Assembly (NCBI GenBank): GCA_018650465.1
Contig: JABIFY010000149.1
Span: 1-40,544 of the forward strand
Direction: 5' to 3'
Length of the DNA stretch: 40,544 bases
DNA from: Alphaproteobacteria bacterium
Lineage (GTDB): Bacteria; Pseudomonadota; Alphaproteobacteria; UBA2966
Shown: positions 1 to 8,591 of the stretch, piece after piece
Layout: the number at the start of each line of letters is the position of its first letter
Position numbering within the stretch: the stretch's first letter is position 1
Position numbers and translations under genes: made by a program
The notes under the pieces: generated by a model
The model's database searches: none
Told to the model about the DNA's origin: nothing
What the model saw: the letters and a program-made list of their open reading frames with translations, nothing else

Positions 1-383
1 CAAAGTGTTGAGACGATCGCCGGAGCGTTATTATCTGTGTAGGCAAATACCAGCGCGACAGTATTAGCTAAAAAGAGAATAAACCCGTACATCGTGAACA
101 AGTGCGAAATGCGTCGCATCGGATTGCAAAATTCGCCGGATGTCGCCACATCGACCAGGACTGTCTGGACGGCAATACCGACTTTCTCTCCCGCACCAAG
201 GTCACGTTTGCGCGAAGCTTTCGCTGCTTCGGCTTTGGCAAAAAAGTACTTGGCGCTCTTTTTGTGAATCATGTCGAAAATAGTGCCGCCGACAACAAAG
301 ATAACCATGAGGATGATAAAATACTGCATAACAGCGTAAGGAATGGACGCCGACAATTCGGCGAACGGATTATTGCTAAGCAT
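1..383 (-). CDS. Membrane protein, N-terminal part (cut by window edge)
   Basis: Reading leftwards from an ATG at 383 gives an open frame of 127 codons that runs off the window. A GGAGG ribosome binding site lies 8 nt upstream (392-396). The protein starts MLSNNPFAEL, has a hydrophobic segment near residues 17-36 (YAVMQYFIILMVIFVVGG), a basic, charged stretch, then RRISHLFTMYGF leading into a second hydrophobic segment. The histidine at the edge of a helix and this arrangement resemble membrane anchor subunits of quinone-linked redox complexes (QmoC/HdrE/AprM-like), but too little is visible to name it. The opposite-strand frame across this stretch has no ribosome binding site and is not credible. 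Confidence 0.75.
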   Translation of the reverse strand, partial: MLSNNPFAELSASIPYAVMQYFIILMVIFVVGGTIFDMIHKKSAKYFFAKAEAAKASRKRDLGAGEKVGIAVQTVLVDVATSGEFCNPMRRISHLFTMYGFILFLANTVALVFAYTDNNAPAIVSTL

Positions 384-689
384 TAAATTAACCTCCGATT
401 TGGAAAGCGATATTCAATCTGGAAGGGTGTTTCTACCAGCCAAAAATACAGATTTTCCACAAAATATTGAAATTGTCTAAATGGCACCTTCATCCCTGTA
501 GCCCACCCATCCTGACTAAATCCAAGCGCAAAGTCTGAGCGGCCTCTTGAAAGTCAGATTGCCAACATATTTGTGAATTAGCAATAACTAATGTTAAAAT
601 TTCTGATATTTCATACACCCGGGACGCTACCGCACCAGGTTAACAACAATTAGCCCTTCATACAAAAGGCGTTGTCACACTAACGGGCC
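384..689. other. Intergenic region, no gene seen
   Basis: AT-rich gap between the leftward membrane-protein gene and the decayed YkgJ-type gene. It must hold the promoter of the leftward gene. I see no convincing ORF, RNA gene, terminator or repeat. Confidence 0.5.
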
Positions 690-1028
690 AGTTTTTGTCA
701 AAAAGTGATAAAGTCCGGCAATGGCAAGGGGCCCTGCACCTTTGTCTCGGAAGAAGGTTGCAGCATCTATTATGAAGACCGCCCGGCAACCTGTCGGTAT
801 TACCCGCTGGGGTTTGGTCCCTTCAAGACCAAGGATGCTAACGACGTTGCTGATTTTCATTTCCTGATTAAAGAAGACCATTGCGAAGGCACGCTCGGAC
901 ATGGGCGCTACTTGACGACCATATTTGTTTTTCGCCAAAGATACCGAAGATACTGACTGTTTCCTTGCAACATTGATGAGCCCTATGGATACTGGCCGCT
1001 TCTCCAGCTGACGGGTGTTGAACAATGA
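690..1028 (+). pseudogene. Decayed YkgJ-family CxxCxxCC metal-binding protein
   Basis: The readable frame (GTG at 705) contains GPCTFVSEEGCSIYYEDRP followed by ATCRYYPLGFG, the hallmark of the YkgJ/CxxCxxCC zinc- or iron-chelating family (GPC-FL-GC-IY-RP-CR-YP). The N-terminal Cys cluster expected ahead of this is absent and a TAA stops the frame at 681-683. After HCEG the sequence becomes unusually basic and ends in a TGA at 954-956, which suggests a frameshift. Read past that TGA, the same frame continues (NIDEPYGYWPLLQ) to a TGA at 1026-1028 that overlaps the next gene's ATG by 4 nt, as in a once translationally coupled pair. I read this as a remnant; a sequencing error could also explain part of it. 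Confidence 0.55.
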
Positions 1029-2632
1029 TTCGCGACTCTATGAAATTTCCGGCTGACCTTGCTGCGGCGTACCTGGCGGATGGCCGCTGGACGACGGATA
1101 CGCTGGATAGCTTGCTGGCACGGGCCGTGACGACAAAACCTGATGGGCCTGCCCTCGATCATCCCGGCGGCATTATTACCTGGTCAGAGCTGTCAGATAT
1201 CGTCAGCCGAACGGCAGGGGCTTTGGCTGCAATGGGTCTGCAACAGGGCGACGTCATTACCACCCAGTTACCCAACACCGTTGAATTCCTGATCAGCCAT
1301 CTCGCCATTGGCCGCATCGGGGCTGTGCATCAAACCATTCACTTGCCATACGGTCCCAAGGATACAGAATTTCATCTGCACCACGCCAAAGCCAGGGCCG
1401 TTATTGCGCCGGCGATGTTGAAGGACACCGACATGGGGTCAGTTATGCTGGACCTGAAATCCCGATTGCCGGACCTGGAGCATGTTATTCTGGTGGGTGA
1501 CGCAGCCCAGGGCGCGGTCTCTTTTGACAGTTTGACAAGGTCGGTTGCACCGCCCATGACCGAAGGGCCATCCAGGGGTGAAGACCCTTGCATGCTGTTA
1601 TATACGTCCGGCACTACTTCCAGCCCCAAAGGTGTGCCACTGACATTTCAGATGTTGTTGTGCAATTCAAAGGCAGCGACCAAACGATTTGCCTTCACGC
1701 CCGATGACCGCATCTTGTCTGCCGCACCATTCAGTCATTTGTACGGTATCTTCAATTTCCATGCGGTGCTGGAGCTGGCGGCGACTTCGGTGCTGTTGCC
1801 AATTTTCACACCGCCGGACCTCGCCCAACGGGTCAGTGACGCCAAACCGAGTGTCATCTTTTCCGCCCCTGCCCATACAGCCGCCGTGATAGGCATGGGC
1901 CTGACGGATAAATTCGATTTTTCCTCTGTGCGCTTTACTGTTTTTTCCGGCGCGGCCTGTCCGGTTGAACTGCTGAAAGCATATCAGGACAAGGTGCCGT
2001 CCAGCACCGTTGCCCAATTATGGGGCATGACCGAAATTGTCGCGGGCTGTTTCACGCATCATGATGACATCCTGGAAGATGCCGCCAACACGGCAGGTCC
2101 TGCGGCCCCCGGCGATGAAGTCCGGGTCCTGAACGCTGACGGTGAGGCGTCACCTGTGGGTGAAGAAGGTGAACTACAGGTGAGAGGCAGTTCGGTCTTT
2201 GCCGGATATCTGGATAACGATGACGCCAACAATGCCGCTTTCAGCAGCGACGGCTGGTTCATTACCGGCGACCTCGCTATCATTGATGATCGTGGTTATG
2301 TCAAACTGACCGGCCGCAGCAAGGACATCATCAATCGCGGCGGCATCAAATATAACCCGTCGGATATCGAAGAATTGCTGTTGCTACATCCGGCCATCGA
2401 CCAGGCCGCCATCGTCCCCATGAAGGATGACGTGCTGGGCGAGCGCGCTTGTTGTTTCGCCGTTCTGAAAGCAGACGCCGAAGCCCCTGCCCTGGCAGAT
2501 ATCTGTGCGTATCTTGAAGACCACAACGTCTCCAAATACAAATGGCCCGAGCGTCTGGAGTTCGTGCCTGAAATGCCGCTGACCCCCACCCGCAAAATCA
2601 TCAAGGGCCGCCTGGCCGCCCTGCTGGACTAA
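1025..2632 (+). CDS. AMP-dependent acyl-CoA synthetase / ligase
   Basis: Product of 535 aa, normal for the ANL adenylating family, which activates a carboxylic acid to acyl-AMP and then acyl-CoA. The phosphate loop LLYTSGTTSSPKG lies near residues 190-202, the A5-type motif around QLWGMTE near 335, the hinge region GDLAIIDDRGYVKLTGRSKD near 418-437, and the catalytic lysine is in the C-terminal TRKIIKGRL. The start at 1025 overlaps the end of the decayed YkgJ frame (ATGA); an in-frame Met at 1040 is an alternative and neither has a strong ribosome binding site. Substrate cannot be told; it differs from the benzoate-CoA ligase later in the window. The antiporter gene starts 7 nt after its stop. 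Confidence 0.9.
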   Translation: MIRDSMKFPADLAAAYLADGRWTTDTLDSLLARAVTTKPDGPALDHPGGIITWSELSDIVSRTAGALAAMGLQQGDVITTQLPNTVEFLISHLAIGRIGAVHQTIHLPYGPKDTEFHLHHAKARAVIAPAMLKDTDMGSVMLDLKSRLPDLEHVILVGDAAQGAVSFDSLTRSVAPPMTEGPSRGEDPCMLLYTSGTTSSPKGVPLTFQMLLCNSKAATKRFAFTPDDRILSAAPFSHLYGIFNFHAVLELAATSVLLPIFTPPDLAQRVSDAKPSVIFSAPAHTAAVIGMGLTDKFDFSSVRFTVFSGAACPVELLKAYQDKVPSSTVAQLWGMTEIVAGCFTHHDDILEDAANTAGPAAPGDEVRVLNADGEASPVGEEGELQVRGSSVFAGYLDNDDANNAAFSSDGWFITGDLAIIDDRGYVKLTGRSKDIINRGGIKYNPSDIEELLLLHPAIDQAAIVPMKDDVLGERACCFAVLKADAEAPALADICAYLEDHNVSKYKWPERLEFVPEMPLTPTRKIIKGRLAALLD

Positions 2633-2639
2633 CAGGGCG

Positions 2640-4325
2640 ATGCCTGAAATTCTGGCGCTACTGGCGGCGGCGGTGGCTGCGGTGCTGGTCTTCAATCGGC
2701 TGGGACTGGGCTCGGTTTTGGGTTATCTGGTTGCCGGGGCGCTGATTGGACCGGCTGGTTTTTCACTGATCCACGATCCTGACAACATGCGCCACATCGG
2801 CGAGTTTGGTGTCGTTTTCCTGCTCTTTCTGATTGGTGTGGAGATTAACCCAAAACGCCTGTGGGTCATGCGCCGGATGGTTCTGGGACTGGGTGGATCG
2901 CAAGTGGTCCTGACCGGTCTGATCCTGACTGTTGTTATTCAATTCACTCTTCCCACGACCTGGCCACAATCCTTCATCATCGGTTTTGGTTTGGCCCTGT
3001 CGTCGACCGCCTTTGGCCTGCAGATCCTTGCCGACGAAAAACAGCTGATGGCCGGTTGGGGTCGCTCCAGTTTTGCCATCCTGTTGTTCCAGGACCTGGC
3101 CGTTGTTCCCCTGATCATCCTGATCCCCATCCTGGCCGCCGGTGGCACCAACTTCAGCGAATCCATGGGGCTTGCCGTGCTGGAATCAGCCGCTATTTTT
3201 GCTGCCGTGCTGGTCGGCGGTCGCTATGCCGTCAATCCATTGCTGACAGCCATTGCACGCAGTCGCAGCGCTGATGCCTTTGTCGCTGCCGCCCTGCTGC
3301 TGGTGCTAGGTTTCGCCTGGGCGCTGGATCAGATCGGCCTGTCCATGGCCATGGGCGCCTTTATTGCCGGTGTCCTGCTGGCTGAATCAGAATACCGCCA
3401 CCAGGTCGAGGCCGACATATTACCTTTCCGGGGTTTGTTTCTGGGCCTCTTTTTCATGAGTGTCGGCATGACACTGGACCCTTCCGCCCTTTCCGCCAGC
3501 TGGCAAATTGTCCTGGCCGGGACGGCGATCTTGCTGACGGTCAAAACCCTGCTGATTATTGCCTTGACCCGGCTGGCCGGACAGTCCCTTGCCGGGGCCA
3601 TGAAAACCGGGTTTCTGCTGTCGCAAGCAGGTGAATTCGGCTTTGTGTTGTTTTCCCTCGCCAGTGACCAGGGGTTGTTGGAACAGGACCTGGTCAATCC
3701 ACTGCTTTCGATCATCGTACTGTCCATGGCTGCCACCCCGATTATGGTCCTCATCGGCCGCAAACTGGCTGATCAACAGGCTGATGAAGGTGGTTTGGTC
3801 CCGGAAAATGAAGAAACCGAACAGACACATCCTGTCCTGATCGCAGGTTTTGGCCGGGTCGGCAAAACAGTGGCCAGCCTGCTGCAAACCTGCAATATCC
3901 CGTGCATCGCCATCGAACTTGATACCGAAGAGGTCCGCGAGGGTCGACGTCAGGGTTATGAGGTATTTTTTGGTGATGCCGGACGACCGGATGTCTTGCG
4001 GGCGGTCGGCGCCCGACATGCCCGGCTGATGGTCGTGACACTGGATGATCCGGTGCGGGCGGAACGACTGGTCCGCACCATGATCAGGCTGTATCCGGAC
4101 GTGCCGATCCATGCCCGGGCCCATGACTGGGATGCTGCCGACCGTTTCGAAGCTCTGGGTATTGCCCATTCTGTTCCGGATATGGTGGAATCCAGCCTCC
4201 GGCTTGCTGCCGCAACCCTGGAAGCTGCCGGCGTCAACGAAGATGACCGGCGGGCCATTTTCAGGGAACTGAGCGACGAAAACTTTGCCAAAATGCGTGC
4301 CCGGGAAGAGCTCAGCGACCAGTAG
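2640..4325 (+). CDS. CPA2-type cation:proton antiporter (KefB/KefC-like) with TrkA-N domain
   Basis: Product of 561 aa. The first about 370 residues are a series of hydrophobic segments of the sodium/hydrogen exchanger fold, starting directly in a membrane segment (MPEILALLAAAVAAVLVFNR). From about residue 398 a cytosolic RCK/TrkA-N nucleotide-binding domain follows, with the Rossmann motif GFGRVG and an acidic residue at the end of beta-2 (IELD). This is the architecture of glutathione-gated KefB/KefC potassium efflux systems and the related YbaL family. Only 7 nt separate it from the acyl-CoA ligase, so the two are probably co-transcribed, though no functional link is obvious. Which ion it moves and what gates it cannot be read from sequence. 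Confidence 0.9.
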   Translation: MPEILALLAAAVAAVLVFNRLGLGSVLGYLVAGALIGPAGFSLIHDPDNMRHIGEFGVVFLLFLIGVEINPKRLWVMRRMVLGLGGSQVVLTGLILTVVIQFTLPTTWPQSFIIGFGLALSSTAFGLQILADEKQLMAGWGRSSFAILLFQDLAVVPLIILIPILAAGGTNFSESMGLAVLESAAIFAAVLVGGRYAVNPLLTAIARSRSADAFVAAALLLVLGFAWALDQIGLSMAMGAFIAGVLLAESEYRHQVEADILPFRGLFLGLFFMSVGMTLDPSALSASWQIVLAGTAILLTVKTLLIIALTRLAGQSLAGAMKTGFLLSQAGEFGFVLFSLASDQGLLEQDLVNPLLSIIVLSMAATPIMVLIGRKLADQQADEGGLVPENEETEQTHPVLIAGFGRVGKTVASLLQTCNIPCIAIELDTEEVREGRRQGYEVFFGDAGRPDVLRAVGARHARLMVVTLDDPVRAERLVRTMIRLYPDVPIHARAHDWDAADRFEALGIAHSVPDMVESSLRLAAATLEAAGVNEDDRRAIFRELSDENFAKMRAREELSDQ

Positions 4326-4326
4326 A

Positions 4327-4351
4327 GCGTTTCCGCTCAAACCGGAATCGC
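4327..4351. repeat. Dispersed palindromic element, copy 1
   Basis: Imperfect inverted repeat GCGTTTCCG / CGGAATCGC with a short A-rich centre, starting 2 nt after the antiporter stop codon. It belongs to the same small family as the copies at 9657-9735, 9768-9790 and 19756-19782. It may also act as a weak transcription end, but there is no T tract. Confidence 0.6.
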
Positions 4352-4594
4352 CCTCGCCATCTGCACCCAATATTCTGCGAACCAGGCGATAGAGGCCTCA
4401 TGGGTGTACGGCCTGCCCCTCTCACTACCTTATGTGAGCCAATAAAAAATATTGTTTGCCCAAGAAACATTTTAAGTTTGAAATATTTTCTGATATTTGT
4501 TCTACTTTTTGATATAAGGGCTGATCACAGAACAAAATTGTGGTTATTATGCCCATATGAATTAAAAAGACTTGTGTCTGGGAGGACAAGCAAC

Positions 4595-5782
4595 ATGAAA
4601 AAAAGCCTTATAGGTCTGGTTTCAGCAGTCGCACTGCTGGCAACCCCCGCGGTTGCCGCGGACAAGGTCAAGATCGGATTTGTGACCACCATTACGACGC
4701 CTGCCGGTGCTATGGGCCGTGACATGGTCGACGGCGCAAACATCGCTCTTAAACACATCAACAATATGATGGGCGGCAAGCAGGTTGATTTTATTGTCGA
4801 AGATGATGGCTTCAAGCCTGAAATTGGCAAACAAAAAACTGACAAGCTTGTCAAACAGGACAAGGTTGACTTTGTCACAGGATATATCTGGTCCCATGTG
4901 CTGTTGGCATCGCGTAAATCTGCACTGGCCAATGACACCTTCATGATCAGTGCCAACGCTGGTCCGTCACCGGTTGCCGGCAAGCTTTGTCACAAGAACT
5001 TCTTCTCGTCATCCTGGCAGAACGACCAGAACCCGATGGCAACGGGCGAAGTAATGAACAAGGATGGTATCAAAAAAGCCTACCTGATGGCCCCCAACTA
5101 TGCCGCTGGTAAAAACATGACTGCCGGTGTTGCACGCACCTTCAAAGGCGAGATTGTTGGCAAGGACCTGACCAAATGGGGCAAGGACATGCAGCTGGAC
5201 TTCTCGGCTGAGCTTGCCAAAGCCAAGGCAGCTGGTGCCGAAGCCATCGCAATCTTCTATCCTGGTCCGGCCGGTCCTGCTTTTATCAAACAGTTCGATC
5301 AGGCAGGTCTTGGCAGTTCCATGAAGCTGTACACCATGTTTACAGTTGATGCCCTGGCCCTGCAGCGTCTGCAGAAAGCCAATCTGAAAGGTGTGCTGGG
5401 TTCATACAACACCATGTTCTGGGCGCCTGATCTGGACAATGCCGTCAACAAAAAGTTTGTGGCAGACTTCAAGGCCAAAACCGGTCGTTATCCGACCCAC
5501 TATGCTGCACAATCCTATGATGCGATCATGCTGATCAAATCCGGTGTTGATGCGGTTAACGGTGACCTGGACAACAAAGACGGCATCCGTGCCGGCATGA
5601 AGAAAGCCAACTTCCCGTCTGTTCGCGGGAAATTCCGTTATGGCAACAACCACTTCCCGATCCAGGACTTCCACCTGCGTCAGGTCAAGGCTGATGCCAA
5701 TGGCGACTGGTTCGTGTCATATGTTTCAACTGTGACCAAGGACCATCAGGACACCTACGCAAGCAAGTGCAAAATGAAGTAG
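4595..5782 (+). CDS. Branched-chain-type ABC transporter periplasmic substrate-binding protein
   Basis: Product of 395 aa. I start at 4595 rather than at upstream in-frame codons because GGAGG at 4581-4585 sits 9 nt before it and the product then begins with a clear signal peptide (MKKSLIGLVSAVALLATPAVAA, cleavage before DKVK). The mature part (KVKIGFVTTITTPAGAMGRDMVDGANIALKH) is the type I periplasmic binding fold of the LivJ/LivK family, which covers amino acids, amides, urea and aromatic acids. It is the first gene of a five-gene transporter; a strong hairpin follows its stop. The box cluster 10 kb away makes an aromatic acid such as benzoate a possible ligand, but this is inference only. 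Confidence 0.93.
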   Translation: MKKSLIGLVSAVALLATPAVAADKVKIGFVTTITTPAGAMGRDMVDGANIALKHINNMMGGKQVDFIVEDDGFKPEIGKQKTDKLVKQDKVDFVTGYIWSHVLLASRKSALANDTFMISANAGPSPVAGKLCHKNFFSSSWQNDQNPMATGEVMNKDGIKKAYLMAPNYAAGKNMTAGVARTFKGEIVGKDLTKWGKDMQLDFSAELAKAKAAGAEAIAIFYPGPAGPAFIKQFDQAGLGSSMKLYTMFTVDALALQRLQKANLKGVLGSYNTMFWAPDLDNAVNKKFVADFKAKTGRYPTHYAAQSYDAIMLIKSGVDAVNGDLDNKDGIRAGMKKANFPSVRGKFRYGNNHFPIQDFHLRQVKADANGDWFVSYVSTVTKDHQDTYASKCKMK

Positions 5783-5807
5783 GCGTTACCTGAAAGACGA
5801 TTGCATA

Positions 5808-5854
5808 CTGTGACCTGAAGGGAGGCGTTGTTATAGGCGCCTCCCTTCTCACAG
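5808..5854 (+). terminator. Strong hairpin between binding-protein and permease genes (attenuator or mRNA stabiliser)
   Basis: An 11-bp perfect stem (GAAGGGAGGCG at 5817-5827 with CGCCTCCCTTC at 5838-5848, 10-nt loop) is extended by an outer 6-bp stem CTGTGA/TCACAG across a 3-nt bulge. There is no T tract, so it is unlikely to be a complete intrinsic terminator. Hairpins at this place are known to keep binding-protein mRNA more abundant than that of the membrane subunits, by 3' protection or partial termination. Confidence 0.8.
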
Positions 5855-5929
5855 GATCAAAAAATAATCATTTGATATACCCTGGTGAAATATCCCGGCC
5901 CCTCAAGTAACCGGCAAAGCTACATTCAT

Positions 5930-6853
5930 ATGGATACGACCCTGCTCGCTGCCCAGCTGATCAATGGGCTTCAACTTGGAATTCTACTGTTCCTGCTGGC
6001 CTCAGGCCTGTCGCTGATTTTTGGCATCATGGATTTTGTCAATCTGGCGCATGGCTCGCTGTATATGGTTGGTGCCTTTTTCTGCGCCACCATCACGGAT
6101 TGGACGGATTCCTTCATCATTGGTGCTTTGCTGGCCATCCCGGCTACGGCTGTCATCGGCTTCCTGGTTGAGATCATTGTGGTGCGCAAGCTTTATCAGC
6201 GCGACCACCTTGACCATGTGCTGGCGACCTTCGGCCTTATCCTTGTGTTTGATACCACAACGCAAATGATCTGGGGTCCTGACGGCCTTGTTGTGCCCCT
6301 GCCCGCCTGGCTGGATACACGCGTTACACTGTTTTCCGATATTGTATTGCCGACCTACCGCATCGCCATCATCGGCGTTGGTCTGGCGGTTGCTGCTGGT
6401 CTCTGGCTGCTGGTGAGCAAAACCCGCCTCGGCATGCGTATTCGCGCCGGGGCCAGCAACCGCGACATGATCGGCGCCTTGGGCGTCGATATCAATCTGC
6501 TATTCACGCTTGTCTTTGCCCTTGGTGCCGTGCTGGCGGGTCTTGCCGGTATGATGATCGCCCCCATTACAGAAGCCTCGGTCGGCATGGGCAACGGCAT
6601 CATCATTGTCGCTTTTGTGGTCATCGTCATAGGCGGGATCGGCTCCATCAAGGGGGCCTTCGCCGCCGCCATGATTGTCGGGCTGATCGATACTATGGGA
6701 CGAAGTTATCTGGACAGTCTGTTCAAATTGTTCATGTCCAACCAGAATGCTGAAACATCGGCGCCGGCGATCTCGGCCATGCTGATCTATATCCTGATGG
6801 CCGCCATTCTTGCTTTCCGCCCGCAGGGGCTGTTTCCCCCGAAGGGTCGCTGA
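5930..6853 (+). CDS. livH: Branched-chain-type ABC transporter permease (LivH family)
   Basis: Product of 307 aa from the ATG at 5930 (MDTTLLAAQLINGLQLG), which matches the usual family N-terminus; the frame also opens at a GTG at 5885, but that would add an unlikely polar leader. Neither has a strong ribosome binding site. It is an integral membrane protein with about eight hydrophobic segments and the family motifs GLSLIFGIMDFVNLAHG near residue 30 and VVIVIGGIGSIKGAF near 240. It forms the translocation pore with the LivM-type subunit, whose gene starts 2 nt after its stop. Confidence 0.92.
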   Translation: MDTTLLAAQLINGLQLGILLFLLASGLSLIFGIMDFVNLAHGSLYMVGAFFCATITDWTDSFIIGALLAIPATAVIGFLVEIIVVRKLYQRDHLDHVLATFGLILVFDTTTQMIWGPDGLVVPLPAWLDTRVTLFSDIVLPTYRIAIIGVGLAVAAGLWLLVSKTRLGMRIRAGASNRDMIGALGVDINLLFTLVFALGAVLAGLAGMMIAPITEASVGMGNGIIIVAFVVIVIGGIGSIKGAFAAAMIVGLIDTMGRSYLDSLFKLFMSNQNAETSAPAISAMLIYILMAAILAFRPQGLFPPKGR

Positions 6854-6855
6854 CG

Positions 6856-7836
6856 ATGCTGAATATTTCCTCCTGGAACCTGCGCTCCTGGGTCAACATG
6901 ATCGTACTGGTATTGCTGGCTCTGGTCCCCGTCCTTGTGAGTTGGAGCGGCAACGAGTTCTATCTTGATATCGCCACTCGCTTGGTAATTCTGGCCATGG
7001 CGGCGGTCACCCTGAACCTGATCCTGGGTTATGGCGGCATGATCAGCTTTGGTCATGCCGGATTTCTCGGTATCGGTGCCTACGCCGTTGGCATTCCGGT
7101 TTACCACGAAATTTATGACGGTTTCCTGCATTTCCCCATTGCCATCATCGGTTCGGCCACCTTCGCCCTGATCACCGGCATGATCTGTTTGCGCACCAAG
7201 GGCGTTCATTTCATCATGATAACGATGGCCTTTTCTCAAATGGTCTTTTACGGCTTTGTCTCCATAGAAGATTATGGTGGTGACGATGGCCTGGTGATCG
7301 AAGCCCGCAGTGAATTTGGTGGCCTGTTTGATATGGAGAATAATACAACGCTGTATTATTTCTGTTTCATCTGCCTGCTGGCGACCATTTACATCGTGCG
7401 CCGTGTCGTCAATTCACGTTTTGGCATGGTCATCCAGGGTGCCAAAGGGAACGAACGTCGCCTGCAGTCCCTGGGCTTCAACACCTATCGCTATCAGCTG
7501 GCCTGTTATGTGCTGGCCGGTGCCATCTGCGGCTTTGCCGGTGCCCTGTTGGGCAACTTCACCAGCTTTATCAGCCCCGAGATGATGGACTGGAGTCGCT
7601 CGGGCGAATTGATCTTCATGGTCGTGCTGGGCGGCACGGCGACCCTGTTCGGCCCGCTGCTGGGTACGACAGCGTTCCTGCTGTTAGAAGAATACCTGCC
7701 GCATGTCATTGACCTGGTGTACAAGGGCGGCGGCGTTTATTGGCAACTGTATTTTGGAATCATCCTGATCCTGGTCGTGTTGTATATGAAGGGCGGCATC
7801 AACGGCTTCCTCTCTCGTCGCGAAGGGAGCAAATGA
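6856..7836 (+). CDS. livM: Branched-chain-type ABC transporter permease (LivM family)
   Basis: Product of 326 aa, an integral membrane protein. The LivM signature LNLILGYGGMISFGHAGFLGIG lies near residues 53-74, and the EAA-like loop contact region FMVVLGGTATLFGPLLGT near 255-272. It pairs with the LivH-type subunit and receives substrate from the binding protein. The gene is tightly packed between livH (2 nt) and livG (1 nt), so the permeases and ATPases are surely one transcript. Confidence 0.92.
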   Translation: MLNISSWNLRSWVNMIVLVLLALVPVLVSWSGNEFYLDIATRLVILAMAAVTLNLILGYGGMISFGHAGFLGIGAYAVGIPVYHEIYDGFLHFPIAIIGSATFALITGMICLRTKGVHFIMITMAFSQMVFYGFVSIEDYGGDDGLVIEARSEFGGLFDMENNTTLYYFCFICLLATIYIVRRVVNSRFGMVIQGAKGNERRLQSLGFNTYRYQLACYVLAGAICGFAGALLGNFTSFISPEMMDWSRSGELIFMVVLGGTATLFGPLLGTTAFLLLEEYLPHVIDLVYKGGGVYWQLYFGIILILVVLYMKGGINGFLSRREGSK

Positions 7837-7837
7837 T

Positions 7838-8590
7838 ATGGCCAATGTCATTCTGAAAGTTACAGACCTGTACAAATCCTTTGGCGGTGTTGCCGCCACT
7901 GACCACGTCAACCTGGATGTGATCGAAGGTGAAATTCATGCCGTCATCGGCCCCAATGGTGCAGGTAAAACGACATTGATTTCACAGTTGTCGGGCGATC
8001 TGGCCCCTGATGGTGGCCAGGTTGAATTCCAGGGCGAAGACATTACCCATGCTCCCGCATGGACACGGGCCCTGATGGGCCTGGCGCGATCTTTCCAGAT
8101 CACTTCCATTGTCCACGAGCTGACAATGATCGACAACGTCGCCCTGTCTGTCCAGGCCCATGCTGGCCATTCCTTCCGCTTCTGGCAACCTGCCCGCGAG
8201 GCCACTGAATTACAGGAACCGGCCTTGGCAGCGCTGCGCCAGGTCGGGCTGGAAGATCGCGCACATGTGGTTTCGCGCAATGTCAGTCACGGTGAACACC
8301 GCCAGCTGGAAATTGCCATGGCCCTGGCGGCCAACCCTTCCCTGCTGATGCTGGACGAACCCATGGCAGGCATGGGGTCGGACGAATCGGCCAAAATGGT
8401 CAATATTCTCTCTGGCCTGAAGGGGCAAAAATCCATGTTGTTGATCGAACACGACATGGATGCAGTCTTTGCCCTTGCAGACCGTATCACGGTGCTGGTT
8501 TATGGCCGGGCCATTGCCACGGGTACCCCGGAGGAAATTCGCGAAAACGAAGATGTGCGCAAGGCATATCTCGGGGATGAGGCTGCCTGA
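7838..8590 (+). CDS. livG: ABC transporter ATP-binding protein (LivG family)
   Basis: Product of 250 aa, an ABC-type ATPase. Walker A GPNGAGKTT is at residues 38-46, the ABC signature in the variant form VSHGEHRQLE near 149-158, Walker B LLMLDEP at 169-175 and the switch histidine (EHDMDAV) at 205. The C-terminal tail GRAIATGTPEEIRENEDVRKAYLG is typical of LivG. The start is preceded by a GGGAG ribosome binding site inside the end of livM. It works as a heterodimer with the LivF-type ATPase to power the two permeases. Confidence 0.93.
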   Translation: MANVILKVTDLYKSFGGVAATDHVNLDVIEGEIHAVIGPNGAGKTTLISQLSGDLAPDGGQVEFQGEDITHAPAWTRALMGLARSFQITSIVHELTMIDNVALSVQAHAGHSFRFWQPAREATELQEPALAALRQVGLEDRAHVVSRNVSHGEHRQLEIAMALAANPSLLMLDEPMAGMGSDESAKMVNILSGLKGQKSMLLIEHDMDAVFALADRITVLVYGRAIATGTPEEIRENEDVRKAYLGDEAA

Positions 8591-8591
8591 T

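Noticed and set aside
102-386. Plus-strand ORF of 94 codons at the left edge
   Set aside because: The minus strand has a GGAGG site, an ATG and clear membrane segments over the same bases; the plus-strand frame is its shadow.
954-1028. A third possible UGA readthrough, at 954-956 in the YkgJ-type frame
   Set aside because: The residues before the UGA (FVFRQRYRRY) do not look like the family and the N-terminus is already broken, so a nonsense mutation or frameshift in a pseudogene is more likely than selenocysteine.
3420-4370. Long minus-strand ORF (316 codons) opposite the antiporter gene
   Set aside because: It mirrors the TrkA-N half of the antiporter, has low-complexity Gly/Asp/Gln-rich sequence and no family resemblance.
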